From contig JAJDDM010000096.1 in NCBI GenBank assembly GCA_029260315.1, positions 1 to 64,000 on the forward strand: 64,000 nucleotides of DNA, given 5' to 3'. The position numbers and the translations under genes were made by a program. This document shows positions 48,967 through 58,243 of the stretch, in pieces. This DNA is from Phycisphaerales bacterium (GTDB taxonomy: Bacteria; Planctomycetota; Phycisphaerae; Phycisphaerales; UBA1924). The notes under the pieces are model-generated. The model made no database searches. It was not told where the DNA came from and worked only from the letters and a program-made list of their open reading frames with translations. Each line of letters opens with the position of its first letter. Position 1 is the first letter of the stretch.

Positions 48967-49184
48967 TCTGTCAGATCCCTTGCCACTCAGACACCAAGCC
49001 AGCGGGCCCCCGCCCGGGATGGATCCTCCGCGTCGATCCATCGCCGAGGCGAGTCACCCACAGGCATCTTCGCATCGCACCTCGATTGGTTCTCGTTCGG
49101 AGCGGGTTTTATTCGGCCGTGAGATGATACGACATCTGGATGTTCACGCAAATGTCGCCCGCCCGCCCTCAGCTCGCATACGCA

Positions 49185-50306
49185 TTATTCCTCGGTTTCG
49201 TCGGACTCATCCAGCTCTGTCCGCCCAACTGTCCGACCGATCCGATGGACTTTGTCGCGAAGATCGCCGGGATTCTTGCCCTTGTCGACCATTTCCTCGG
49301 CGGCGATCTTGCCCTCGGAATAGAGCTGCCACAGGTGGTCGTCCAGAAGCTGCATCCCGAACTTCTTGCCGGTCTGGATCATCGAATCGATACGGAAGGA
49401 CTTGTTGTCGCGGATCAGGTTGCTGATGGCGGGGGTCACGAGCAGGAACTCGTACGCCGCGACCATGCCCGGCTGGTCCACCCGGCTCAGCAGCGCCTGG
49501 CTCAACACGGCGATCAGGGCCGTCGAGAGCTGAACACGGATCTGGTTCTGCTGCTGGACCGGGAAGGCGTCGACCAGGCGATCGATGGTCTTGGCGGCAC
49601 CGGTGGTGTGCAGGGTGCCGAAGACAAGGTGGCCCGTCTCGGCGGCCCGGACCGCCGCCTCGATCGTCTCGAGGTCACGCATCTCGCCCACGAGGATGTT
49701 GTCGGGATCCTGACGCAGGGCTCGGCGGAGGGCCTCGGCGAAGTTGGGCACGTCATTGCCAACCTCACGCTGATTGACGATCGACATCTTGTGATAGTGG
49801 TAGTACTCAATCGGATCCTCCATCGTGATGATGTGATGATCCATGTTGGTGTTGATGTAGTCGATCATCGTCGCCAGCGACGTCGTCTTGCCCGAGCCGG
49901 TCGGGCCGGTCACCAGGAAGAGACCACGCGGGCGGCGGACCAACTCCTTCACAATCGTCGGCAGGCCGATCTGCTCGAACGTCAGGATCTTGTTGGGAAT
50001 CTGGCGGAGACAGATCGCCAGATCGCCTCGCTGGCGGAAGACCGAGACGCGGAATCGGGCGGCGTCGCCATAGGCGAAGCCGAAGTCGGTCCCGCCCTCT
50101 TCCTGGAGCTCCTGCTGGTTCCGCTCGGGCGTGATGGACTTCATCAGGCCGACCATGTCATCGGATTCGATGGTCTTGGTCTGGAGGTTGCGCAGGTGTC
50201 CGTGCAGGCGGATCGTGGGCTGACGCCCGACGGTCAGGTGCAGGTCGCTTGAACCGGTCTTGACCACCGTGTCGAGCAGACGGTCGATCTGCATCGTGGA
50301 CATCAA
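49185..50306 (-). CDS. pilT: Twitching motility ATPase PilT-like
   Basis: GSSDLHLTVGRQPTIRLHG, GPTGSGKTTSLATMIDYIN, EDPIEYYHYHKMSIVNQREVG. Confidence 0.93.
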   Translation of the reverse strand: MMSTMQIDRLLDTVVKTGSSDLHLTVGRQPTIRLHGHLRNLQTKTIESDDMVGLMKSITPERNQQELQEEGGTDFGFAYGDAARFRVSVFRQRGDLAICLRQIPNKILTFEQIGLPTIVKELVRRPRGLFLVTGPTGSGKTTSLATMIDYINTNMDHHIITMEDPIEYYHYHKMSIVNQREVGNDVPNFAEALRRALRQDPDNILVGEMRDLETIEAAVRAAETGHLVFGTLHTTGAAKTIDRLVDAFPVQQQNQIRVQLSTALIAVLSQALLSRVDQPGMVAAYEFLLVTPAISNLIRDNKSFRIDSMIQTGKKFGMQLLDDHLWQLYSEGKIAAEEMVDKGKNPGDLRDKVHRIGRTVGRTELDESDETEE

Positions 50307-50352
50307 TCATTCTCCAACTGGACCCACGATCGCGGGCCGGAACTGCTTTCTC

Positions 50353-52083
50353 TCAGCCCGCCTCGGCGAGCGCGTCCTCCGCCTGCGCCACACGCGCGAC
50401 TTCCTCGGGCGTCGTTCGCCCTGCGAGGATCTTCATCCGTCCGTCGTCCACGAGCTGCTTCATGCCGGCCGAGATCGCGGCGGCCCGGATCTTGCCCGAC
50501 GGCGCCTTGTTGAACGCCAGATCGCGGATCGTCGCGTTCATCTGCATCAGCTCGAAGATCGCCCGCCGACCCTTGTAGCCCACGTTGTTGCACTTCGAGC
50601 ACCCGACGGCCTTGTAGACCTTGCCGATGGCCTGCTCCCTCGGCAGATTCACCAGGTGCAGGTGCTTGGGATCGGGCTGCTCGTCGAGCACCTTGCAGCT
50701 ATCACACAGGATGCGGACGAGCCGCTGGGCAAGGACCGCCTGGATCGAACTCGCGACCAGGAACGGTTTAATTCCCATGTCGATCAGTCGCGTGATCGCG
50801 CTCGGCGCGTCGTTGGTGTGCAGCGTGCTGAACACAAGGTGCCCGGTCAGCGCCGCCTGGATCGCGATCTCGGCGACCTCCTTATCGCGGATCTCACCGA
50901 CGAGAATCACGTTCGGCGCCTGACGCAGCATCGATCGCAGGATCGCCGTGAAGCTCAGCCCGATCGACTCGCGCACCTGGCACTGGTTGATGCCCTCGAA
51001 GTTGTACTCCACCGGATCCTCGGCGGTGATGATCTTGCGATCCGGACGGTTCAGGACGTCCAGCGCCGAGTACAGCGTCGTCGTCTTGCCCGAGCCCGTG
51101 GGCCCGGTCACCAGAAAGATGCCGTTCGGCCTGCGGATGATCCGGTTGAAGGTGTTGAGGTCTTCCTGCTCGAGACCCAGATTATTCAGACCCACGCGGG
51201 CGGATTCGGGTCGCAGGATACGCAGCACCACGCTCTCGCCGTGGTACGCCGGGCACGCCGAGACGCGGAAGTCGATCTGCCCCTCGCCGAACGGGATCTT
51301 GATGCGCCCGTCCTGGGGCACGCGCCGCTCGGCGATGTTCATGCTGCTCATCAGCTTGGTGCGGCTGAGGATCGCGTTCTGCATCCGCTTGGGCAGGTTG
51401 TCGCGCTCCATGCACACGCCGTCGATCCGATAGCGCAGCCGCACCCGATCGGCCATGGGCTCGATGTGGATGTCGCTGGCGCGCATGGTGCATGCCTCGT
51501 TCAGGATGCGGTCCACCAGTTTCACGACCGGCGCGTCCTCGCGCGCCACGTCGATCGAGCGGTCCATCGAACGGTCCACCGAGCGGTCGATTGTCCGGTC
51601 GATCGAGTCGGTCATCAGCGACTCGTCGGCGCCGACCATCCGCGGCTGGCTCTTCAGCCCGCCCTCGATGAAATCGCGGATCTGGGTCTTGGAAGCCAGC
51701 TTCGGCTCGACCTCGACGCTCAGACGGAACCGGAGCATGTCCATCAGCTCCAGGTCCATCGGGTCGTGCATGATCAGCTTCAGCTTGCCGTTGGTCTTCT
51801 CCATCGGCAACACGCCGTGCTTGCGGATCAGCTCCTCGGGCACCAGCGTCATGTCGACCTTGTCGGACATACCCGGAGCGGTCAGGTCGAGGAACTCCAT
51901 CCCGAACTGATCGGCCAGAGCCTTGGCGACGTCGGTGTCCTTGGCGAAGCCGGCCTCGACCAGCGCGTCGCCCATGCGCTTGCCGGCGCCCTGGGCGATC
52001 TTGATCGCCTGCTCGGCCTGGCTGGCGTTGATGACGCCCGCCTTGACGAGGATCTCACCGAGTCGTTTGCGCGATCTAGCCAT
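50353..52083 (-). CDS. Second GspE/PilB-like assembly ATPase
   Basis: GPTGSGKTTTLYSALDVLN, EDPVEYNFEGINQCQV, CDSCK...GCSKCNNVGYKGR. Confidence 0.93.
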   Translation of the reverse strand: MARSRKRLGEILVKAGVINASQAEQAIKIAQGAGKRMGDALVEAGFAKDTDVAKALADQFGMEFLDLTAPGMSDKVDMTLVPEELIRKHGVLPMEKTNGKLKLIMHDPMDLELMDMLRFRLSVEVEPKLASKTQIRDFIEGGLKSQPRMVGADESLMTDSIDRTIDRSVDRSMDRSIDVAREDAPVVKLVDRILNEACTMRASDIHIEPMADRVRLRYRIDGVCMERDNLPKRMQNAILSRTKLMSSMNIAERRVPQDGRIKIPFGEGQIDFRVSACPAYHGESVVLRILRPESARVGLNNLGLEQEDLNTFNRIIRRPNGIFLVTGPTGSGKTTTLYSALDVLNRPDRKIITAEDPVEYNFEGINQCQVRESIGLSFTAILRSMLRQAPNVILVGEIRDKEVAEIAIQAALTGHLVFSTLHTNDAPSAITRLIDMGIKPFLVASSIQAVLAQRLVRILCDSCKVLDEQPDPKHLHLVNLPREQAIGKVYKAVGCSKCNNVGYKGRRAIFELMQMNATIRDLAFNKAPSGKIRAAAISAGMKQLVDDGRMKILAGRTTPEEVARVAQAEDALAEAG

Positions 52084-52241
52084 GCGTGTCTCTGCTCACG
52101 AGCGTGAAAGAAGCCATGCTGAGGGCCCGATGGTACGCGCCCGAGGACCGAATCCAAAGCCCGCCGAAGCCGCTGGGGGCGGATCGCCGGATTTGGGGCG
52201 GGGGCGACGATCGCCGCGAGTCGGCCGGACTCCTCTCTACG

Positions 52242-52922
52242 ATGATCTCAACTGTGCCCCACACCAACGACAAACACCTGCTCATCACCGCCGGGCCGAC
52301 GCAGGAGCCGATCGACGAGGTCCGATTCGTCTCCAACCGCTCGTCGGGGCGTCTGGGCGTCGAGATTGCCCACGCCGCCGATGAACTCGGCTGGTCGGTG
52401 ACCCTCCTGCTGGGGCCCGGTGCGATGCAGCCAGCAGATACGCGGATCCGTGTGATTCGGTTCCGAACGGCCGCCGACCTCGAGGGCCTGCTCGACGCGC
52501 AGTTCCCAGTTTGCCTGGCGCTGGTGATGGCCGCGGCGGTCGCCGATTTTCGCCCGAAGAACCCCACGCCCGGAGCCAAGATCCGCCGACGAGACCAATC
52601 GCTCACCATCGAGCTTGAGCCGGTGCCGGATCTGCTGGCGCGGTGCGCAGGCAACCGCAAGCCTGATCAGGTTCTGGTCGGGTTCGCGCTGGAGCCGGGC
52701 GATCGCCTGAGCGAGTCGGCCCAGGACAAACTCCGGCGCAAGGGCGTCGACGCGATCGTCGCAAACCCGCTGGAGACGATGGACTCCGGCGCCATCGAGG
52801 CAACACTCCTGTCCGCCTCTGGCGAGGGAGTCCGGTCTGAGCACTGGCCTCGGAGTTCCAAGGGCGAGTTCGCAACGCGTCTTATGAAACGAATCGAGAA
52901 GTGGATCGAGGAGCGGGCATGA
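52242..52922 (+). CDS. Phosphopantothenate-cysteine ligase (CoaB domain only)
   Basis: LLITAGPTQEPIDEVRFVSNRSSGRLGVEIAHAA, MAAAVADFRP. Confidence 0.88.
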   Translation: MISTVPHTNDKHLLITAGPTQEPIDEVRFVSNRSSGRLGVEIAHAADELGWSVTLLLGPGAMQPADTRIRVIRFRTAADLEGLLDAQFPVCLALVMAAAVADFRPKNPTPGAKIRRRDQSLTIELEPVPDLLARCAGNRKPDQVLVGFALEPGDRLSESAQDKLRRKGVDAIVANPLETMDSGAIEATLLSASGEGVRSEHWPRSSKGEFATRLMKRIEKWIEERA

Positions 52923-54592
52923 CCAGATTCGAGCGCCCCTCTCGAGGCGGCCCGCGCGGGCGTCGCCCCCCGCCGCCGGTCGATCGCACGCCGCCGAAGG
53001 TGATCCACGAGGACGACGCGATCCTGGTGGTGGATAAGCCCCCGGGTTGGCTCGTGGTGCGTTCGCCGAAGTCCGAGGCGCGCACGCTGACCGACTGGGT
53101 GCTGGCGCGCGCCCGGCGGGAGGCGACCGGACGGTCGAGCCCGAAGCTCAAGGTCGTGAACGAGCTGGACGCCGCGGCGTCGGGCCTGGTGGTCTTCGCC
53201 AAATCGCCCGAAGCGTTCGACGCGCTGAAGAGACAGTTTCGCACCAAACGCCCCCACCGCCTGGCGCTGGCAGTCGTGCGCGGACACCCCAAGCTCGAAA
53301 GCGACGAGGGCTGCTCGCTCAAAGGAACGATCCGGCGGGCACTGGCCCGCCCGCAATCCCGCCCCCGCCGGGGCAGGGCCGTCGACAAGCCCGCGGTCAC
53401 GCACTATCGGCTCATCCGCGCCTGGCCCGAGGGCGCGGCCCTCCGCCTGCGCCTGGAAACCTCCTTCCCGGGTCAGGTCGAGGACCACCTTCGCTCCATC
53501 GGCTGCGAGATCGGCCGCAAGCGCGAGCCGGGGCAGCCCGCGCGGATCGCGCTGCACCTGAGCGAGCTCGGCTTCTTGCATCCCCAGTCCGGGATGATGG
53601 TGCGGTACAGCTCCGCTGCGCCCCTGGATGTCGCCGAGGCGTTCGGCGAGCGTGCGCCGGCGCGATCGACCACTGTGCCGCGCCAGTCGCCGACGGCCGA
53701 CGATCGCGAGACCGGGCCCCCCATCACCAAGGTGGTGGATCAGAGCGGTGCCGCGCCTTCGCCCAAGCCGCCCGGTGCCGAGCAGGGCTGGGACCATGTC
53801 GCCGAGTGGTACGACACGCTGATCGCCGAGCGTCGCAGTGACCATTTCGACGAACTCATCGTTCCGGGGGTGGTCCGCCTGTTATCGCCGACGCCCGGCG
53901 AGCAGATCCTCGATGTCGCGTGCGGACAGGGCGAAGTCTGTCGAGCGCTTGCGCGAACCGGCGCGAATCTCACGGGCGTGGACGCCTCGCCCGCGCTGCT
54001 TGCGTCGGCGCGGGACCGATCGGACGCCGGGATCCGCTTTCTCGAGGGCGACGCTCGCACACTGGGTACATTGGGGCTCGAGCCGTTCGACGCGGCGAGC
54101 TGCGTCATGGCGCTGATGAATATCGACCCGATCGAGCCGGTCTTCGGCTCGCTGGCCCAGGTGATTCGCCCCGGGGGGCGGGTCGTCGTCGTGGTGCTGC
54201 ACCCGGCGTTTCGACCGGCGGGGCACTCGTCCTGGGCGTGGTCCGAGGATGGCGGCGCGACCGTGCAGGAACGCCGGGTGCGCCGGTATCTGGGCGGGTC
54301 GGTGCATGAGATCGTCATGAATCCGGGGGACCAGAGCGAGGGCGCCGCGCCGGTGACGACCACGACCTTCAATCGCCCCATCGAGCACTACGTCCGGGCA
54401 ATCACCGGTGCGGGTTTCGTCATCGACGCCATGGAGGAGTGGGCGAGCAGGAGGACGAGCGAGCCCGGCCCTCGGGCCGAGGCCGAGAACGCCGCACGCC
54501 GGGAGATCCCGATGTTCCTAGCCATCCGCGCGATTCGGGCGAGCAGCAACCCGGCTCCAGAACCCCGCCCGGTCTCTCCGCAGGGGAACTGA
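52919..54592 (+). CDS. RluA-type pseudouridine synthase fused to a SAM-dependent methyltransferase
   Basis: HEDDAILVVDKPPGWLV...VNELDAAASGLVVFAKS (RluA) followed by WDHVAEWYDTLIAE...ILDVACGQGEVCRALA (MTase), one uninterrupted ORF. Confidence 0.82.
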   Translation: MTRFERPSRGGPRGRRPPPPVDRTPPKVIHEDDAILVVDKPPGWLVVRSPKSEARTLTDWVLARARREATGRSSPKLKVVNELDAAASGLVVFAKSPEAFDALKRQFRTKRPHRLALAVVRGHPKLESDEGCSLKGTIRRALARPQSRPRRGRAVDKPAVTHYRLIRAWPEGAALRLRLETSFPGQVEDHLRSIGCEIGRKREPGQPARIALHLSELGFLHPQSGMMVRYSSAAPLDVAEAFGERAPARSTTVPRQSPTADDRETGPPITKVVDQSGAAPSPKPPGAEQGWDHVAEWYDTLIAERRSDHFDELIVPGVVRLLSPTPGEQILDVACGQGEVCRALARTGANLTGVDASPALLASARDRSDAGIRFLEGDARTLGTLGLEPFDAASCVMALMNIDPIEPVFGSLAQVIRPGGRVVVVVLHPAFRPAGHSSWAWSEDGGATVQERRVRRYLGGSVHEIVMNPGDQSEGAAPVTTTTFNRPIEHYVRAITGAGFVIDAMEEWASRRTSEPGPRAEAENAARREIPMFLAIRAIRASSNPAPEPRPVSPQGN

Positions 54593-54868
54593 GCAAAAAC
54601 ACACGGACAGGTATTTTCACCAGCGATCCGCGTCAAGAGATAAAAAACTCATCTTTTCGATCGAGTTACCAGACGCCCATACCGCCGATCGGCCATGTTC
54701 ATGGCGATGCCTCTGGGAGCTGGCGCGAGATATTCGCAAGATCATAACTGTTTTTCCCCAATTTCGCTCTTCATACGAGCTCCATTTCTTGTACTCTGCA
54801 TGCGATTATCTTGTTTTGCGTGCCGATGCCGCCAGCGGAACTGGCGGATAGGTGCGGCGATCGGGGGC

Positions 54869-57800
54869 ATGCTTATGGGACGGCGCTGGGGGTCGTTGCG
54901 GGTGGCGGCAGCCGCGGTCGCGGGGACCGGCACGATCGCGCTCGCACAGGCGAGAAGCTCGGACCCCATCCTGCTGGCGATGCAGAGTTTGGAGTCCGCC
55001 CGCGATGCGAAGTGCCACTCAACGGCGTGCCGGCTCGAGGACTTTGTCTTCGGAACCCCGCTGAGCGTCGCTGCCCGCGAGGCCAAGGTGGACCTGCAAC
55101 GGGCGTTCATCCTGCGAGCATGGGAGCGCGCATCGGAGACGGCCCAGGCCCAGGGTGCGGCGGCGATCAGCGGGGCACTTGCCCGGGCCGCCATGGACGC
55201 AGGCTTCCAGTTCGAGCGTCGCGCGGACAAGACGATCGTGGTCCGCGCCGCCTCCGGGGAGGAGCTGACGATCCCCGCGATTCGCCACGATCAGTACGCC
55301 AGCGTCGCCTACTCGCTGCGCGCGATCCTCAGCGTCCAGCAGGACATGCTGTTCGGCGGCGCGAGGTTCACCCCGCTCTCCGCCGAGGCGGTTGACGCGT
55401 TCAAGGAGGCCTGCGACGCCGCGACGATGGCGACGTTGCAGATCGCCGATCGCGAGTCACGGGCGGCCAACGAGCGTGAGGTTTCCCAGGAGGTCTTGCA
55501 CGGCGTGTGGATGCGCGTCGTCGGCCAGGCGGCAAGCGATGAGGACGGGACGCTCGCCATGGCGGGCGGCGATCGCGCGCAGGCCAATGCGGTGCTCGTC
55601 GGGCTCATTCGCGAGAAACTCGCCTCTTACAAGGCGTACAACGAGATCGATCAGGGGGAATCCGGCCCGCTGCTTCTGACCAACGCCCAGGCCTACTACG
55701 CCCGCTACCCCCTGCCCAGGCCCGAGGGCGAGCGTCTCAGGCTCTTGCAAGCCTATGGGCTTGTCATGGATAGCTTCATCCGCGGGCTCATCAGCCACGG
55801 CGAGCGACTCGCCGCGGGCGAGGGGCGCGGGGTCATCCGAGCCGCCGACGCCGAGAGTGCGGTGCGGCACCTGTTGCCCGCGCGGGTCGATGAGTTCGAG
55901 GACGTCCATTTCTTCCCGCGCCTGGGCGACGAAGGTGGAGTTACGCTGGAGTCCTACGACTGCGACTCATTGCGCGACCTCGGGCTGCACTGGATCTTCC
56001 TGATGCGGTCGTACCGAGACCCGGCGAACGCGCCCATGCCGCTCGATCCCTTTGCCGCGGAGATCATCACCGAGGCGATCTCCGGCTACGGCGTGCTCGT
56101 ATTCCGCGTCGCGGGGGAGATTGCGCGCGAGCGCGGCGCAAGCCCGACGCTCCAGATCGAAGACCTGGCCGAAGCGGAACGGCGGATCCGGGCGCTCGTG
56201 CTGGCGCATCAGCAGGCCCCGGCCGAGGCTCAGCGTGCCACGACTCTCGCGTCGGTCAAAGACAGCGTGCCGGCACCGTCGAGCGCCGCGTACTTCAGCG
56301 AGGTGACCGATCGATCCGGCGTTCGCTTCAACCACCGCAGCGCCCCCTGGCTGGGCGAGTTTCGACGCACGCGCACGAGCAGCCCACCGACGTTCTCCGG
56401 CGGGGGCATCGCCGGCGAAGACGTCGACGGCGACGGACGGCTCGACCTGCTGCTGGTCGGCGGGAGAGGCAACCGCCTGTTTCTCGGCGACGGCGAGGGC
56501 GGCTTCGTGGACGCCACCGAGCGGGCCGGGATCGACTGGCGTCGCCCGGACCGAAGCCCCGGGGAGGCCCGCCAGCCGATCATCGCGGATTTCGACAACG
56601 ACGGGGTCCAGGATATCGTCATCACCTACGCCAACGACGCGCACCGCCTCTACCGGGGAATGGGCGGCGGCCTGTTCGAGGACATGACAGAGTCGGCGGG
56701 TCTCGGCGGCGAGGGAATGATCGGCGGCGCCGCCACCGCCTTCGATTACGACCGCGACGGGCTGCTCGATCTCTATATCGGGTACTTCGGCGACTACCTC
56801 GCCGGCGAGGTTCCGCTGCAGGATCGCGACAGCCGCAACGGCCTGCCCAACGTGCTGCTGCGCAACACCGGAAACCTGCGCTTCGAGGACGTGACCGAGC
56901 AATCCGGCACCGGCGATACCGGCTGGGTCCAGGCCCTGTCGCACCTGGACTTCGACAACGACGGCGATCAGGACCTCTTCATCGCCAACGACTTCGGACG
57001 CAACGTGGTCCTGGAGAATCTCTCAGACGGCTCGTTCCGCAACGCCTCGCCCGATCTCGGCCTCGACAAAGCGCACCACTCGATGAACGTCGGCGTGGGC
57101 AACCTCAACGACGACGAATATCCCGAGGTGTACGTCTCCAATATCACCACGATGGTCAAGGACAACAAGTACGTCCTGCCCGCCCCCGGCAAGCCCCTTA
57201 ACTTCCGGCACGACAGCATGGCCACCATGCTCGTCAAGGAATCCAGCATCCTCTACATGTCCCGGGAAGAGGGCGGACGCATCGTCGGATACGATGCGTC
57301 CACCAACGTCGAGCGGGGAGAGTCCTCGACCGGCTGGGCCTGGGACGCCGAGTTCCTGGACTTCGACCTCGACGGCGACGACGACCTGTACGTCCTCAAC
57401 GGCGCCAACGAGTACTTCCACTGGTACACCAGCTATCACGACGAGCGCAGCGGCTGGCACCAGCTCGACCACGACCGCGAGGCCAACGTCTTCTTTGTCA
57501 ACGACGCCGGCATGCTCCGCAACCGGTCCTCGGCCAGCGGCGCGGACTTCTTCGGCAACTCCCGCAGCGGCGTGTACCTCGATATCGACCAGGACGGCGA
57601 CCTCGACATCGTCGTCAACAACTTCCACGCCCCGGCGACCGTGCTCCGCAACGACCTGGACGCGCCGGATCGTCGCTGGCTCAAGATCCGCCTGATCGGC
57701 GACCCCAGCGCCGGCTGCAATCGCGACGCGATCGGCGCTCGCGTGCTCGTGACGACCGACGCCGGCGTCCGCGCTCATCGCTACGTCCTGGGAGGATCGG

Positions 57801-57949
57801 GGTTCCTCTCCATGGAGCCCCGCCTGCTCCATGTCGGCCTCGGCGAGGAATCCTCGGGCGACGTGACCATCCACTGGCCCAACGGCGAGGTCCAGATCCT
57901 GGAAGACGTGTCGGCGGGGCAGGTGCTCACGGTTCGACAGGGGGGCTGA
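54869..57949 (+). CDS. CRTAC1-type FG-GAP/VCBS protein with C-terminal ASPIC/UnbV domain
   Basis: DVDGDGRLDLLLVGGRGNRLFL, FDYDRDGLLDLYIGYFG, C-terminal GARVLVTTDAG...HVGLGEESSGDVTIHWPNGEVQILEDV. Confidence 0.88.
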   Translation: MLMGRRWGSLRVAAAAVAGTGTIALAQARSSDPILLAMQSLESARDAKCHSTACRLEDFVFGTPLSVAAREAKVDLQRAFILRAWERASETAQAQGAAAISGALARAAMDAGFQFERRADKTIVVRAASGEELTIPAIRHDQYASVAYSLRAILSVQQDMLFGGARFTPLSAEAVDAFKEACDAATMATLQIADRESRAANEREVSQEVLHGVWMRVVGQAASDEDGTLAMAGGDRAQANAVLVGLIREKLASYKAYNEIDQGESGPLLLTNAQAYYARYPLPRPEGERLRLLQAYGLVMDSFIRGLISHGERLAAGEGRGVIRAADAESAVRHLLPARVDEFEDVHFFPRLGDEGGVTLESYDCDSLRDLGLHWIFLMRSYRDPANAPMPLDPFAAEIITEAISGYGVLVFRVAGEIARERGASPTLQIEDLAEAERRIRALVLAHQQAPAEAQRATTLASVKDSVPAPSSAAYFSEVTDRSGVRFNHRSAPWLGEFRRTRTSSPPTFSGGGIAGEDVDGDGRLDLLLVGGRGNRLFLGDGEGGFVDATERAGIDWRRPDRSPGEARQPIIADFDNDGVQDIVITYANDAHRLYRGMGGGLFEDMTESAGLGGEGMIGGAATAFDYDRDGLLDLYIGYFGDYLAGEVPLQDRDSRNGLPNVLLRNTGNLRFEDVTEQSGTGDTGWVQALSHLDFDNDGDQDLFIANDFGRNVVLENLSDGSFRNASPDLGLDKAHHSMNVGVGNLNDDEYPEVYVSNITTMVKDNKYVLPAPGKPLNFRHDSMATMLVKESSILYMSREEGGRIVGYDASTNVERGESSTGWAWDAEFLDFDLDGDDDLYVLNGANEYFHWYTSYHDERSGWHQLDHDREANVFFVNDAGMLRNRSSASGADFFGNSRSGVYLDIDQDGDLDIVVNNFHAPATVLRNDLDAPDRRWLKIRLIGDPSAGCNRDAIGARVLVTTDAGVRAHRYVLGGSGFLSMEPRLLHVGLGEESSGDVTIHWPNGEVQILEDVSAGQVLTVRQGG

Positions 57950-58051
57950 CGCGGGCGTGGCGGGCGTCGGCGGAACGATTGCGACGCCGAGTAGGCTGGC
58001 GGTTCCACGCACACAGCCCCTTCGCAAAAACGGGACTATCATGGTCCATTC

Positions 58052-58123
58052 GCGGGCGTAGCTCAATGGTAGAGCGTCAGCCTTCCAAGCTGAATGTTGA
58101 CGGTTCGAGTCCGTTCGCCCGCT
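58052..58123 (+). tRNA. tRNA-Gly (anticodon TCC)
   Basis: GCGGGCGTAGCTCAATGGTAGAGCGTCAGCCTTCCAAGCTGAATGTTGACGGTTCGAGTCCGTTCGCCCGCT cloverleaf; loop CTTCCAA. Confidence 0.96.
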
Positions 58124-58126
58124 TTC

Positions 58127-58153
58127 GTAAGTGGCTTTATAGAAGCCGCTTAC
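58127..58153. terminator. Hairpin immediately 3' of tRNA-Gly
   Basis: GTAAGTGGCTT-tatag-AAGCCGCTTAC (11-bp stem with one wobble); no clear U-tract. Confidence 0.5.
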
Positions 58154-58169
58154 CCGATTCAACGATTCT

Positions 58170-58237
58170 CTGCACTACATCGACGAGGTCGATTTATAGT
58201 CCTATGTAGTGCAGGATCGACCGTTTATGTAGTGCAG
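58170..58237. repeat. Three copies of CTGCACTACAT (one inverted relative to two direct)
   Basis: 58170-58180 CTGCACTACAT; 58204-58214 and 58227-58237 ATGTAGTGCAG. Confidence 0.9.
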
Positions 58238-58243
58238 AGGCCC

